From positions 1 through 64,000 of the forward strand of contig PHCE01000006.1 of NCBI GenBank assembly GCA_002840765.1: 64,000 nucleotides of DNA, in the 5' to 3' direction. The position numbers and the translations under genes were made by a program. The notes beneath the pieces were generated by a model. The model was not told the DNA's origin. It did no database searches and saw only the letters and a program-made list of their open reading frames with translations. This document shows positions 11,088-21,033 of the stretch, piece by piece. The first letter of the stretch is position 1; every line of letters begins with the position of its first letter. Source of the DNA: Betaproteobacteria bacterium HGW-Betaproteobacteria-7. Its GTDB lineage: Bacteria; Pseudomonadota; Gammaproteobacteria; Burkholderiales; Rhodocyclaceae.

Positions 11088-11204
11088 AGCCGGTTACCTT
11101 GTGCGCATAGACAGGAGACCGAACTCAGGAAGCGGGCACCGGTCCCGAGTTTTGTGCAGGCTGACCGGCGCAGCCATTGCTGTCGAAGTCGCAAGGCGGC
11201 CATC

Positions 11205-12005
11205 CTATTTCAGATACCTGTCCAGTAGTTGCCGATACTGCGGACGTGCCTTTACGCGTTCCAGTGCGCGGCGAAAATGCTCAATGACCCGATCATCGGT
11301 TTGCGGACTCATCGCGATGTAGTTCTCTCCATCGGCGCCGGCCACGTGGTACCCCCTCTCCAGCATCTCCAGGTGGTACTTCTGCGGGGACGCCGGATCA
11401 CCGTTCATGACCTTGAGCCAATACAGTAATACGAACGGATCACTGGGCAGCAGGTCGATTCGCCCGCGGAACAACATCTCGATGTTTTGTTTGTCGAGAT
11501 TCACTTCCATCAGATTGTCGCCAAACCCCTGGCTGCGGAGATAGATGTTTCTGGAGTCGTCCCGCAAGACACCGATGCGATATTTCCTGGCATCGTCGAG
11601 TGCATTGACGGCTATGTCCGGCCGATCCTTCAGCCGATAGAAGTAGACCTCGAAGGGATGCAGCGAGCCAACCCATTTGAACAAGTTCTCGCGCTGAGGA
11701 TTCCGCAGAATGCTGAACAGCATCACGTTCTCCTGCCTTTGCGCCATCTCGTACGCGCGCGCCCAGGGGAGTACCTGGATATCCGGATCAACGCCTGCCT
11801 CCTGCATCATCAGCCGCACCGCTTCGACCGAAACTCCTGTGAGCGGCCGGCCCTTTTCCTGGATCTGATAGGGCGGTTCAACGCAAGTCACTACGGTAAC
11901 CCTCGACAACAGGGCGTCCAGTTCTGTATCGCCCCGAGTCGCTTGAGCCCCCGGCAGGCCTAAAGCCATGCAGCACATCGCCAACAGAAGATGCAGTAGT
12001 TTCAT
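11205..12005 (-). CDS. Periplasmic amino-acid-type solute-binding protein (SBP family 3)
   Basis: The 266-residue protein starts at the ATG at 12005, behind a GGAG site; a TTG four codons earlier is less likely. A signal peptide (MKLLHLLLAMCCMALGLPGA, then QA) is followed by the SBP_bac_3 pattern (VVTCVEPPYQIQEKGRPLTG, VSVEAVRLMMQEAG, LLPSDPFVLLYWLK). No ABC permease or ATPase is adjacent. It sits just upstream of the hybrid kinase, on the same strand, so it more likely serves as a sensor component than as a transporter subunit. The ligand is unknown. Confidence 0.85.
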   Translation of the reverse strand: MKLLHLLLAMCCMALGLPGAQATRGDTELDALLSRVTVVTCVEPPYQIQEKGRPLTGVSVEAVRLMMQEAGVDPDIQVLPWARAYEMAQRQENVMLFSILRNPQRENLFKWVGSLHPFEVYFYRLKDRPDIAVNALDDARKYRIGVLRDDSRNIYLRSQGFGDNLMEVNLDKQNIEMLFRGRIDLLPSDPFVLLYWLKVMNGDPASPQKYHLEMLERGYHVAGADGENYIAMSPQTDDRVIEHFRRALERVKARPQYRQLLDRYLK

Positions 12006-12140
12006 TGCCCGCTCCAATTCTGAAAAGAGTTTCGGGGAAGAACTCTTCTTCTCATGGATTGATTCATGGGGTATCTACGACCAGGGTTTGTCAAGGGTTG
12101 TCTGGTAGTTGCAATGTCTGTTCTGGCGTAATCAGCGCCG

Positions 12141-13118
12141 GGTACCTACTGCGAACCGAAGATGACCACCGTCGGCTCTCAGGATACCACCGGCCCGATG
12201 ACCCGCGACGAACTCACCCGTTTCCCGATCGGCATCTCCTTCCCGGCCGGTTCCGGCCTGGTCGCCTTTGCCGCCGCCACCGGCGTCATGCCGCTGGACA
12301 TGCCGGAGTCCGTGCTCGTCCGCTTCAAGGGCAAGATGCAGGACGGCATCACCCTGCGCGACCTGGTCAACGCCATTCCGCTGTACGCCATCAAGGCCGG
12401 CCTGCTGGAAGGCCCGCCGGATGTCAAGGTTGAGCAAGCTTTCGAGCTCTCGACGCCGCCACCTGTGCGATCACCCTGAACAAGGAACCGATCGATCGTC
12501 GAGTACATGACGTCGAACATCACCCTGACGAAGTGGATGATCGCCGAAGGCTACGCCGATGCCCGCACTCTGAAGCGCCGCATCAACGCCATGGAAGACT
12601 GGATCGCCTACGGCACGCTGCTCAAGGCTGACGCCAACGCGCAGTACGCTGCCGTTATCGAGATCGACCTGGCCGAAGTCGCCGGCACCAAGATTGACGA
12701 AGTCTTCATCGGCTCATGCATGACCAAAATCGGCCACTTCCGTGCCGCCGCCAAGGTCCTCGAAGGCAAGTCCGACATCCCGACCCGTCTGTGGATCTCA
12801 CCGCCGACCAAGATGGATGCGCTGATCCTGACTGAAGAACGCTCACGGCGTCCTCGGCAAGTCCGGCGCGCGCATGGAAATGCCGGGCAGCTCGGTGCGC
12901 CCTCACGGAAGTACCCTTGGGGTATGCATGGGTAACCAGGCGCAGATCCGCAAGGGCTCGACGGCGATCTCCACCTCCACCCGCAACTTCCCGAACCGCC
13001 TCGGCATCGACACCCAGGTTACCTCAGCTCCGCCGAACTGGCCGCCATGTGCGCCCTGGCCGGCCGGATCGTGACCGTTCCGGAATACATGGAGCAGATC
13101 AAGCTGGTGAACGCCAAG
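12141..13118 (+). pseudogene. acnB: Degenerate 3' part of a second acnB copy
   Basis: It opens in mid-protein with [19 protein letters not shown] and covers the C-terminal half of AcnB. In-frame and out-of-frame lesions break it. About 70 residues are missing after MTRDEL, and about 20-25 codons are missing after KAGLLE. A frameshift follows QAFEL. About 20 residues ([14 protein letters not shown] and neighbours) are lost before [11 protein letters not shown]. Further frame changes occur near EERSRRPR and DTQV, an insertion precedes CMGNQA, and the final ~20 residues are missing. Much of the remainder is nearly identical to the intact 1-930 copy. It cannot make a working enzyme. A terminator like that of acnB follows. 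Confidence 0.93.
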
Positions 13119-13153
13119 CCAGATGCACATTCCCGAGTAATTGGGAAGCCAGC

Positions 13154-13189
13154 AAAAAGCCCCCGTCGGGAAACCGGCGGGGGCTTTTT
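13154..13189 (+). terminator. Intrinsic terminator after the acnB pseudogene
   Basis: The stem AAAAAGCCCCCG (13154-13165) pairs with CGGGGGCTTTTT (13178-13189). Both arms are identical to those of the acnB terminator at 975-1009; only the loop differs. This shows that the duplication took in the acnB 3' flank. Confidence 0.85.
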
Positions 13190-13280
13190 GCGGGAACCTC
13201 GTTGGCGAGGACTGGGCGATGGTCGGTGCGGCGATGGTCGCAGCAGCGCTCCCGATTGACCGCGGAATTCAGCTGAAATC

Positions 13281-14114
13281 TCATTCCACGCTCTTCGGTT
13301 GGCCGAGGGCCGGTATTCCTTCCATAAGTTCGTTAGTTCGGCCGGGTGAGGCAGCAGACGGTTCGGTCGGCAAGGACAGTTGATGGGCTTCCTGCAACTG
13401 CTCTTTGCTCATCGCCCGAACCAGGGCATCGCGCTCCTTTAGGGCGCCCGGATGTTTGGCGGCGGCGCGATCGAGCCAGACGTAGGCGCGGGCGGCGTCC
13501 TGCGTTACCCCAAAGCCATCACGATAAAAACGCCCCAGTTCGAGCATCCCTTCGGGATTTCCTGTTGCCGCCGCCAATTTCACCCAATGTGCCGCCTGCT
13601 CGATATTCTTCTGGCGCTTGTTCCCGGTCGCCAGGTCTCGTGCGAGCTGAAGCATTGCATCGGCATCCCCATTCTCGGCGGCCTCTTGCCGCTTTTGGGC
13701 ACGCGCAGCAGCGGTAACTACAGCGGTATCGGCAACCTCGTCGCTCCTCAGGTGCCGGCTTGGTTCGCCATTCGTGCTTTTTCCCGAGTATGCAGTTGAA
13801 GCCGGCGCAATACGCGCGCGCTTCTCTTCGGCACCGCTGTCAAGCCAAAGCTCGACACCAACCAAAACCCCGAAGCCGAGCAGTACGGCGGCCGTGCCAT
13901 TGACCAGGATGCGCTCCAGAGACGCGCTGTCGCGGGCCAGAAAACGATGCGAACAGTGATGGCAGCGATAGGGTCGAAAACCTTCCGAGCCCAGTTTTTC
14001 TTCCTTCGAATGCCATCTTGATCGCCGGCAATGCGTGCCAGTGCACACCGGACACATTAATCCGGCTCCGATAAGTCGCGCGAGGTCGACGTATTTCAGA
14101 ATTGGCGGCGGCAT
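13281..14114 (-). CDS. Zinc-ribbon membrane protein with Sel1-like repeats
   Basis: The 277-residue protein has an N-terminal zinc ribbon (CPVCTGTHCRR, then CHHCSHRF, residues ~21-60) and one transmembrane helix (GTAAVLLGFGVLVGVELWL, ~residues 75-93). The C-terminal part carries Sel1-type repeats (NGDADAMLQLARDLATGNKR, AAATGNPEGMLELGRFYRDG, AARAYVWLDRAAAKHPGA). The gene starts at 14114 (ATG on the minus strand). It may be an envelope scaffold or regulator; no specific role can be named. It is convergent to the acnB relic. Confidence 0.7.
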   Translation of the reverse strand: MPPPILKYVDLARLIGAGLMCPVCTGTHCRRSRWHSKEEKLGSEGFRPYRCHHCSHRFLARDSASLERILVNGTAAVLLGFGVLVGVELWLDSGAEEKRARIAPASTAYSGKSTNGEPSRHLRSDEVADTAVVTAAARAQKRQEAAENGDADAMLQLARDLATGNKRQKNIEQAAHWVKLAAATGNPEGMLELGRFYRDGFGVTQDAARAYVWLDRAAAKHPGALKERDALVRAMSKEQLQEAHQLSLPTEPSAASPGRTNELMEGIPALGQPKSVE

Positions 14115-14644
14115 GATTTCCGGTTCAAGTTATAAGCATCGATTGCTGAGCATCAAGGGGCAGAGTTCGACTTTCCTGAACGCTGAAACCAGTAGAAAGC
14201 CTTGCCGTAGCCCGACTGTCACCTGGATGGATTTCAAAAGACAAACGGGCGGGCGAAAATTTCGAATAAACATTCAAACAGCATAACAATTTTTGTCTCC
14301 TTGGGAAGCGCAAAAAGGTTATGTCTGAACGCTTTGGCGACTAAATTGCCAGCGCAGATCGTCGTGCGAAACCCGTGAACCAGCACGCGCGGTCATCGCG
14401 CCAAGCTGAACTGCAACTCCGTTTTGCTCGCGTAAGCCCGAGGTAGTGGAAATAAAAGACTCTTCTCACTCAGAGCCAGCGCATCGAAGCCTCTTGGAGA
14501 CCTGACGGTTGGTCCGCAATCCAAACTAAAACTCGCCTGTGGCCTAATCCAACTGATGTTCAGTGATCAGGCGCCGGGGTGAAGTCTGGCGATCACCCAC
14601 TGATCATGTTCACAGCGGCTCCTGCGGCAGTCCGCTTTCTCCGT
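14115..14644. other. Intergenic stretch of 530 bp, no gene recognised
   Basis: The base composition is more AT-rich than that of the neighbours. Short open frames here (for example 14125-14313 on the minus strand) have no recognisable protein features. No tRNA-like or terminator structure with a T-run was seen. The stretch presumably contains the promoter of the zinc-ribbon gene. Confidence 0.4.
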
Positions 14645-15100
14645 CTACTTGCCGCCCCAAGGCTGGATTGGCACCGTCGAGATGGCATTGGCCGGGGCGC
14701 CTTCGATGATGCGGCGACTGATGGCGAGGTATATGAGCACATTGCGCCGCTTGTCGATCATCCGGTGGATCTTGGTTTCCTTGAACAGCAGGGAGGTGTC
14801 TTCGCTGAAGATCACCTCGTCGTCAGGTAGCTTGGCCGGCAGGACGATCGGGCCGATCTGGCGGCAGGCCAGGGAGAATTGCGACGGATCTTCGGCGACG
14901 CCGATGCTGCCCTTGATGCCGCCGGTACGTGCCTGGCTGACATGGCAGGTGACGCCGGGAATCTTCGGGTCGTCGTAGGCGGAAACGCAGATCCGGTGAT
15001 TGGCGCCGATCAGTTTCCAGGTGGTGGTGACGCAATCGATTTCCTCGGCCGATACTGGCAGGGCGAGGGCGGCAAGGAGCAGGGCGGTCAGGTGTTTCAT
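14645..15100 (-). CDS. creA: CreA family periplasmic protein
   Basis: The 151-residue protein has a signal peptide ([20 protein letters not shown]). It then follows E. coli CreA closely: [70 protein letters not shown] and a C-terminal [14 protein letters not shown]. The function of CreA is not established. Its start overlaps the stop of the upstream yaiI-like gene by 4 bp (15097-15100), so the two are co-translated. Confidence 0.93.
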   Translation of the reverse strand: MKHLTALLLAALALPVSAEEIDCVTTTWKLIGANHRICVSAYDDPKIPGVTCHVSQARTGGIKGSIGVAEDPSQFSLACRQIGPIVLPAKLPDDEVIFSEDTSLLFKETKIHRMIDKRRNVLIYLAISRRIIEGAPANAISTVPIQPWGGK

Positions 15101-15564
15101 GGCTTTACCTCGGGGGCGGCGGGAATTTTGGCGAGAAGACGGTCGAGCTGGTTGGCGAAGGCTTGCCGGTCAGCCTGGCTGAAGGTGGACGGGCCACCGG
15201 TTTCGACACCGGCGCTGCGCAATTCTTCCATGAAATTGCGCATGGTCAGGCGTTCGCGGATGGTGGCGGAGGAGTACAGCTCGCCGCGCGGGTTCAAGGC
15301 ATCGGCGCCGCGTTCGATGACCAGCGCGGCCAGCGGGATGTCAGCGGTGACGACGAGATCGCCGGTGGCGACCTGATCGACGATATGGGCATCGGCGACG
15401 TCGAAGCCGTGCGCCACCTGGATGGCCCGGATGAAGCGCGAGGGCGGCGTGCGCAGCATCTGATTGGCGACCAGGGTCGTGTGTATTTGCTTGCGCTCGG
15501 CGGCGCGGAAGATGATTTCCTTGATGACGCCGGGGCAGGCGTCGGCATCGACCCAGATGTGCAT
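15097..15564 (-). CDS. YaiI/YqxD family protein (DUF188, UPF0178)
   Basis: The 155-residue protein starts [20 protein letters not shown], the conserved DUF188 opening with its Asp pair. It continues with [20 protein letters not shown] and [20 protein letters not shown], both typical of the family. The fold is PIN-like, suggesting a nuclease-type activity, but no function is established. It overlaps creA by 4 bp. Confidence 0.93.
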   Translation of the reverse strand: MHIWVDADACPGVIKEIIFRAAERKQIHTTLVANQMLRTPPSRFIRAIQVAHGFDVADAHIVDQVATGDLVVTADIPLAALVIERGADALNPRGELYSSATIRERLTMRNFMEELRSAGVETGGPSTFSQADRQAFANQLDRLLAKIPAAPEVKP

Positions 15565-15687
15565 GAAGCTGGCCTTTCCGTGTGGCGGAGCGAAGCGGGG
15601 GAGAGCGATTGTGCCACGGCCGCCAGCCTTGACAAATGGATGGTGCCTGCCGTCTGATGAACGACCCTGCTTCCGGCGAGCAACCTT

Positions 15688-16959
15688 ATGCCCTCCATTA
15701 TTTCCCTGTCTGCCCGCTATGTGCTGGGCGCTTGCCTGTTCAGCCTGCCATTGCTTGCCCAGGCAGCCGATGGACTGCCACCGCCTCCCGATTACCGAGG
15801 CGATATCCGACGCGGTGCCGATGGCCGGCTTGATGCCGTGCCGGCCCCGGTAACGCAGTCACAACAGCCGGCCAGGGCGACCATGGTGGTCGGTCCTGGT
15901 GAGCGCATTACGACGATCGACGAGGCGGCGCGCCTGGCGCGCGATGGCGAGGTGATTGAAATCCGCCCGGGCACCTATCGCGGCCAGCCGGCGGTGTGGA
16001 CGCAGGATCGGCTGGTCATTCGCGGCAGTGGCGAGCGGCCGCTGATGCTGGCCGATGGCCGGCATGCCGAAGGCAAGAGCATCTGGGTGGTGCGCGGCGG
16101 CGACGTGCGCATCGAGAACATCGAGTTTCGCGGCGCCCGTGTCCCGGGCGGCATCGGTGCCGGCATCCGCTTCGAGCGTGGCCGGCTGACTGTGCACGGC
16201 TGCCGTTTCGTCGACAACGAGATGGGCATCCTGACCGCCAATTTCCCCGAGCAGACGCTGGTGGTGAGCGACAGCGAGTTTGCCGAGGCGCCGCGTCATG
16301 CGGGACAACTGCATCACCTCCTGTACGTTGGCGCCATCGGCAAGTTCGTCCTGCGCGGCAGCCGTTTCTCCGGCGGCTACCTTGGCCATCTAGTCAAGTC
16401 GCGGGCGCGCGAGAGCCATGTGCTCTACAACATGCTGGTCGATGGCGAGGCGGGCAAGGCGTCCTACGAGCTGGAGTTTCCCAACGGTGGCTTGGTCTAT
16501 GTACTCGGCAACGCCATCGGCCAAAGTGCCGGCACTGACAATCCGAGCATCGTCGCCTATGGTGCCGAGGGCCAACGCTGGCCGGACAACGCGCTTTACC
16601 TGGCGCACAACACGCTGGTCAATGACTATTTCGCCGGCGATTTCCTGCGTGTCTGGGCGGAAAAATTTCCTGCTGGCATCGAGGTCTGGCAGATCAACAA
16701 CCTGCTGGTCGGCGATGGCAACTTCTTCCCTCCAGCCCAGGGACGGGTCGAAGCAAATCAGAAGGCGCGGCGGGCCGACCTGATTGAGGTCGGCGGCACG
16801 CCACTGCGCCTGACCAGCCAGTCACCGCTACGCGGCAGCGTGCGACCGCCGGGCAGCGTGCGCGGCGTCGAACTGCTGCCGGCGGCGGAATTCAACTTTC
16901 CGGTCGGTAGCCGCCCACTGCGCGTCGGCAGCATGTTGTCGCCGGGAGCCTTCCAGTAG
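15688..16959 (+). CDS. Exported right-handed beta-helix protein
   Basis: The 423-residue protein has a signal peptide ([19 protein letters not shown]). Its central part resembles parallel beta-helix/pectate-lyase-like repeats ([87 protein letters not shown]). Such proteins bind or cut polysaccharide, or are surface proteins. No catalytic signature of a named lyase family is clear. It ends directly against the convergent hydrolase gene (stop at 16959 beside 16960). Confidence 0.75.
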   Translation: MPSIISLSARYVLGACLFSLPLLAQAADGLPPPPDYRGDIRRGADGRLDAVPAPVTQSQQPARATMVVGPGERITTIDEAARLARDGEVIEIRPGTYRGQPAVWTQDRLVIRGSGERPLMLADGRHAEGKSIWVVRGGDVRIENIEFRGARVPGGIGAGIRFERGRLTVHGCRFVDNEMGILTANFPEQTLVVSDSEFAEAPRHAGQLHHLLYVGAIGKFVLRGSRFSGGYLGHLVKSRARESHVLYNMLVDGEAGKASYELEFPNGGLVYVLGNAIGQSAGTDNPSIVAYGAEGQRWPDNALYLAHNTLVNDYFAGDFLRVWAEKFPAGIEVWQINNLLVGDGNFFPPAQGRVEANQKARRADLIEVGGTPLRLTSQSPLRGSVRPPGSVRGVELLPAAEFNFPVGSRPLRVGSMLSPGAFQ

Positions 16960-17946
16960 TTACGGCTTGAGCGGCGCGAACTCGGCCGGCACCCAAGCGT
17001 AGCCAGTCTTGTCCCGGCGTACGTGGCCGATGCCGGGGAAGGGCAGGTGCATGCCGGCGACCATCAGTTTTTCCTTCGCCGCCCGGGCGAAGACACGCTT
17101 GCGGGTGAGCACGGCCTGCTTGGGATCGTTGTCGAACTCGAAGGCGACCTCGGGTCGGGCGAACTGCACCGCATGGTTGTGCACGACGTCGCCGAGAATC
17201 AGCAGACGCTGCTCGCCATTGGCGACCAGGTAGCTGGCATGGCCTGGGGTATGGCCGTGAGTGTCGACGCTGGCGATGCCGGGCAGCAGTTCGCGGTCGC
17301 TGTCGAAGGTTTTCCACTTGCCGGCCGCCAGATAAGGCGCGGCGGCATCACGGGACATCTTGAAGAAGGCCTGGAAGTCGGCCGGCGCCAGGGCGGCGAC
17401 AGCTTCGCTCAGCCAGAAGTCGTTGTCGGCCTTGGCTGACCAGACCTCGGCGTTGGCGAAGACGCGCTGGCCGTCCGCTGTCACCAGGCCGTTGATGTGA
17501 TCGCCGTGCAGGTGGGTGATCAGTACCGTGTCCACCTGCTCCGGCCGGTAGCCGGCCGCCTTCAGGTTGTCGACGATGTGGCCGAGGCCCGGCCCGAACA
17601 GCTTGGCGGCTCCGGCATCGACCAGGATCAGCTTGGTTCCGGTGTTGATCAGGTAGGCATTTACCGCTGTCTGCACCTTCGGCCCCTGGAGGAACTGGCG
17701 GGCGAGCAGGCGCTGCAGGTCGCGGCTGCGGATATTTTTCAGAAATTTCTCGTCGAGATCGATGGCGCCGTCGTAGAGCGCGGTCACTTCAAAAGAGCCG
17801 AGCATCAGTCGGTAGTAACCGGGTACCTGGGTCTTCTGTTGCGGCGCCTCGGCGGCGGCGAAGCCGGAAAAGAGCAGGAACAGGCCGGCGAGCAGCAGGT
17901 GGGCCAGCGCGTGGCGGCCGGGAAGGGCAATGGACTTTGCGGTCAT
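16960..17946 (-). CDS. Exported metallo-beta-lactamase-fold hydrolase
   Basis: The 328-residue protein starts at the ATG at 17946. The frame stays open further upstream to 18291, but that part lacks protein character. A signal peptide (LAHLLLAGLFLLFSGFAAAE) is followed by the metal-binding motif DTVLITHLHGDHINGL near residue 145 and later His/Asp ligands (GHTPGHASYLV, ILGDVVHNHAVQF). This is a periplasmic di-zinc hydrolase of the glyoxalase II/lactonase type. The substrate is unknown, since the fold covers lactonases, thioesterases and sulfatases. Confidence 0.85.
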   Translation of the reverse strand: MTAKSIALPGRHALAHLLLAGLFLLFSGFAAAEAPQQKTQVPGYYRLMLGSFEVTALYDGAIDLDEKFLKNIRSRDLQRLLARQFLQGPKVQTAVNAYLINTGTKLILVDAGAAKLFGPGLGHIVDNLKAAGYRPEQVDTVLITHLHGDHINGLVTADGQRVFANAEVWSAKADNDFWLSEAVAALAPADFQAFFKMSRDAAAPYLAAGKWKTFDSDRELLPGIASVDTHGHTPGHASYLVANGEQRLLILGDVVHNHAVQFARPEVAFEFDNDPKQAVLTRKRVFARAAKEKLMVAGMHLPFPGIGHVRRDKTGYAWVPAEFAPLKP

Positions 17947-18382
17947 GGGACTCTCCGTGTTGGGGAGGCGCCAGTATCGAGGAGTTCCCGATGGCATGTC
18001 CAGCCAGCCGCCTTCGACGGTTTCACCAAACGGATGGATGGCGTAACGGCGGATCAGGCTCGCGGTGGAACTTCCGGCCCATCGGCCTTTCTTAAAGCTT
18101 GCCAGACTGCTTTCTCGCCTGCGCTTCGGCCAGTGCTTGCCAGACAAGGCGCGGTGATTCGCGCCTTGCCGGGGCGCCACTGTTGCCGACCGGGGCGGGA
18201 AAAGCCTCGCTTTGTTGCGGTTGTTGCTGGGGTTGGTGCCGTGGATGACGTCGTCGTTCGACTGTCGAGATAACCATGATGTCTCTGCCAATTGCGTTCA
18301 ATTGCGTTGGACGCCGGCAGTCGACGATGGTTCAGCCGACGAATGGCGAATGACCTGTTGATGGGTGGCCGGGGAGCAAACG
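17947..18382. other. Intergenic stretch of 436 bp, no gene recognised
   Basis: It is GC-rich with long open frames on both strands, but the translations are low-complexity Arg/Pro/Ser-rich and look like shadows. It must hold the divergent promoters of the hydrolase (minus) and the small gene at 18383 (plus). No clear palindrome or terminator was noticed. Confidence 0.35.
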
Positions 18383-18625
18383 ATGAACGACAAGATATTG
18401 ACCTTGATTGAGGCGGCGCAGCTGCTGGCAATTCCCGGCAGCGACCCGCACGATGCCGAAGTGCAGCTGGCCGATGCCATCGAGAGTGGCCGGCTGCACG
18501 CCAGCGTCAAGCGCTGGGCGACCGAGCAGTGGGAAGGCCGCTTGCTGCCGGGAAACATCAACCGGCGCGAGACTTACATTGACCGCGCTGAATTGCAGGA
18601 TTGGCTGGCGCGCCGGCTGACCTGA
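18383..18625 (+). CDS. Hypothetical 80-residue protein
   Basis: I chose the ATG at 18383 because GGGGAG lies eight bases before it; a GTG at 18365 would add six residues. The sequence begins MNDKILTLIEAAQLLAIPGS and ends YIDRAELQDWLARRLT. That pattern (a helical opening, then a segment ending in an amphipathic helix) recalls small excisionase-like or MerR-like DNA-binding adaptors. I do not recognise a named family. It is convergent with the SRPBCC gene. Confidence 0.6.
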   Translation: MNDKILTLIEAAQLLAIPGSDPHDAEVQLADAIESGRLHASVKRWATEQWEGRLLPGNINRRETYIDRAELQDWLARRLT

Positions 18626-18666
18626 ACACTGCCGGTCGCGGAGCGTGCGTTCAATCGGGGCCGTAT

Positions 18667-19218
18667 TCAGGCGTGGGCGGGCACATCGTCCGCCGCTTCG
18701 GCGATGGCTTTCAGGTTGCTCAGACCTTCTTCGAAATGGCCGCCGATCATCTTGTCCATGCTGACGAAAATTCCCAGCAGGCGGGAAATGAAGGGGCTGG
18801 GTCCGAACATGGCGTGTGTCAGCAAGGTGCCATCGCTCTGGCGCTGGAGGATGAATTCCACCCTGTTGTGCGCTTCGAACGGCAACATGAAATCGATCTG
18901 GATCTGCAAGTGTGACGGTGGCGTCGACTCGATGATCGTCATCCGGCCCTGGCCGATTTTCTTGTTGCCAACCCAGGCATAGGTCGCTCCCTTGCCGCTG
19001 TCGGCGCCGCCAAAGGTCCGCTTTAGCGACGGGTCCGGTTTTTCCCAGGGTGACCAGCGTTCCCACTGATGAAAGTCGTCGAGCAGCGGGAATATTTTTG
19101 CGGCAGGAGCCGCGATGCGGATCGACCGTTCGATCCGGAAAGTGTCCGGTCGGCTGGCCGCGTAAAGCAGCAGCGCGGTAATAGCCAGGAAAATTCCGGC
19201 AACAACTGGGCTGAGCAT
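18667..19218 (-). CDS. SRPBCC (START/polyketide-cyclase-like) membrane-anchored protein
   Basis: The ATG at 19218 has a strong GAGGAGGAG site, so the longer frame to 19335 is rejected. The 183-residue protein has one N-terminal hydrophobic helix (VVAGIFLAITALLLYAASRP). It then follows the SRPBCC pattern: FRIERSIRIAAPAAKIFPLL, FHQWERWSPWEKPDPSLKRT, YAWVGNKKIGQGRMTI. Such proteins bind hydrophobic ligands in a helix-grip fold. The role is unknown. It has no obvious operon partner. Confidence 0.8.
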   Translation of the reverse strand: MLSPVVAGIFLAITALLLYAASRPDTFRIERSIRIAAPAAKIFPLLDDFHQWERWSPWEKPDPSLKRTFGGADSGKGATYAWVGNKKIGQGRMTIIESTPPSHLQIQIDFMLPFEAHNRVEFILQRQSDGTLLTHAMFGPSPFISRLLGIFVSMDKMIGGHFEEGLSNLKAIAEAADDVPAHA

Positions 19219-19356
19219 CGACTCCTCCTCGAACAGGGTGCGCCCGCACCGGGAAGCCAGCCGGCAGCAGAGGCGTCTGGTGAAATCGACAGCCTCGAGA
19301 TGAAATCGTTCAGCATCCGCGCACGCCGTCGGCATGCCGGCGACTTGCCGGCAGGT

Positions 19357-21033
19357 TCAGTTCGTTGCGTCGGCGACGGCGGTCAGGGTGCGCGGCAGCA
19401 CGACGCGGAAGGTCGAGCCCTGGCCGACCTGGCTGCGCACGTCGATGTGCCCGCCGTGCTTGTTGACGATGCTGTAGGACAACGAGAGGCCGAGCCCGGT
19501 CCCCTTGCCGACCGGCTTGGTGGTGAAGAAGGGTTCGAAAATCCGCCCGAGGTGTTCCGGTGCGATGCCTTTGCCGGTGTCGCTAACCTCGACCCAGACC
19601 AGGGTGTCGTCATGGCCGCTGCTGATGGTGATGACGCCCTGCTCCTCGATGGCATGCGCGGCATTGACCAACAGGTTCATGAACACCTGGTTGAGCTGTG
19701 ACGGCACGCATTCGATGGCTGGGATGTTGCCGTACTCCTTGACCACCTTGGCCTTGTACTTGAGCTCGTTCCAAACCACGTTCAGCGTGCTTTCCATGCC
19801 GGCTTCCAGATTGGCCACCTCGTGTTCGGAACGGTCGACATGGGAGAAATTCTTCAAGTCCTGGACGATGCGCTTGACCCGCTGCAGGCCGTCGAGCGAT
19901 TCGCTGAGCAGGACGACGACATCTTCGCGCAGATAGGCGGCATCGATTTCCTTCTTCAGCCGCCGGATGTCGGCGAGCACGGCATCGACCATCGTTTCCT
20001 CGCTTTCTTCGTAGGCGGCGAGTAGGCGCAGCATGTTGTTGATATAGCGCTGCAGCGTGCCCAGGTTGGAACTGACGAAGCCGACCGGATTATTGATCTC
20101 GTGCGCGACACCGGCGGCAAGCTGGCCGATCGAGGCCATCTTTTCCGACTGCAGCAACTGGTTTTGCGCTTCCTCGAGCTTACGGATCAGCTCTTCCTGG
20201 CGCTGCTTTTCGGCCTGCAGGTGGGCGTTGGCCGCCTGCAGGTCGGTGGTGCGTTCGCGCACCCTTTCCTCCAGCCGGTCGCGTGAGTCGCGCAGCGCTT
20301 CCTCACCCTGGGTGCGCTGGGTGATGTCGTTGAAACCGAAGACCCGGCCGACGATACGTTCGCCCAGATATTGCGGGCGCGACTTGCACTCGAACACCCG
20401 GCCATCGCGCAGGCGGAAGACATCCTCGGTCTCGATGCGGTCGACGATGGTCTCCAGGCGACTGCGGCACAGCGCCTCGTCGATGACCTGTTGGCAAATC
20501 AGGGTGAGGATGTCGGCATCGCGCCGGTCGAGCAGCAATTCTTCCGGGATCTGCCACATCGCGCTGAACAGGCGGTTCATGCTGGCGATCCGGCCCTGCC
20601 AGTCGATCACCAGGATGCCGTTGCCGGTCGACTCCAGCGTCGCCCGCAACTGCGACAGCGTCTGTTCCAGCGCATCCTCCACCTGGCGCTCGTTACGCAT
20701 GTCCTTGGCCCGGATCAGCAACAGTCGCCGGCCTTCGTGGTCGACGACGCGGACCGACTTGCTCACCGTCAGCAGCGAGGTGTCGGCGCACTGGTACAGC
20801 CCTTCCTGGGCTTCGATGTTCAGGTACTGGCCGCTGCGCACGTCCTCCCAGTAAAAGACGTCCTGCAGCGAGCTTTCGATGTCGGTGATCGGCATCGTCA
20901 GCAATTGTTCCTCGCTGTAGCCGAGCAGTTGCCCGGTCGCCCGGTTGGCCATGATGATGCGCAATTCGGTCGGTTCGACCAGCAGCATGATGTCCGGGCT
21001 GTGATCGAGCATCAGTTTTTCCAGGCTGCTCAT
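19357..21033 (-). CDS. PAS-domain sensor histidine kinase (soluble)
   Basis: The 558-residue protein has no transmembrane helix. There are two PAS domains: residues ~1-125 (DHSPDIMLLVEPTELRIIMA, LLGYSEEQLL) and ~135-250 (ESTGNGILVIDWQGRIASMN). A coiled coil spans ~255-300. HisKA is read from GQLAAGVAHEINNPVGFVSS and the ATPase domain from NLLVNAAHAIEEQG, DTGKGIAPEHLG and GTGLGLSLSYSIV. Its start overlaps the stop of the HD-GYP gene by 4 bp (21030-21033), so kinase and HD-GYP protein are co-translated. The signal may be intracellular (redox or gas) but no cofactor motif is visible. Confidence 0.92.
   Translation of the reverse strand: MSSLEKLMLDHSPDIMLLVEPTELRIIMANRATGQLLGYSEEQLLTMPITDIESSLQDVFYWEDVRSGQYLNIEAQEGLYQCADTSLLTVSKSVRVVDHEGRRLLLIRAKDMRNERQVEDALEQTLSQLRATLESTGNGILVIDWQGRIASMNRLFSAMWQIPEELLLDRRDADILTLICQQVIDEALCRSRLETIVDRIETEDVFRLRDGRVFECKSRPQYLGERIVGRVFGFNDITQRTQGEEALRDSRDRLEERVRERTTDLQAANAHLQAEKQRQEELIRKLEEAQNQLLQSEKMASIGQLAAGVAHEINNPVGFVSSNLGTLQRYINNMLRLLAAYEESEETMVDAVLADIRRLKKEIDAAYLREDVVVLLSESLDGLQRVKRIVQDLKNFSHVDRSEHEVANLEAGMESTLNVVWNELKYKAKVVKEYGNIPAIECVPSQLNQVFMNLLVNAAHAIEEQGVITISSGHDDTLVWVEVSDTGKGIAPEHLGRIFEPFFTTKPVGKGTGLGLSLSYSIVNKHGGHIDVRSQVGQGSTFRVVLPRTLTAVADATN

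Noticed and set aside
17947-18291. N-terminal extension of the metallo-beta-lactamase-fold protein to 443 residues
   Set aside because: The extra residues are low-complexity, and the signal peptide begins at the ATG at 17946.
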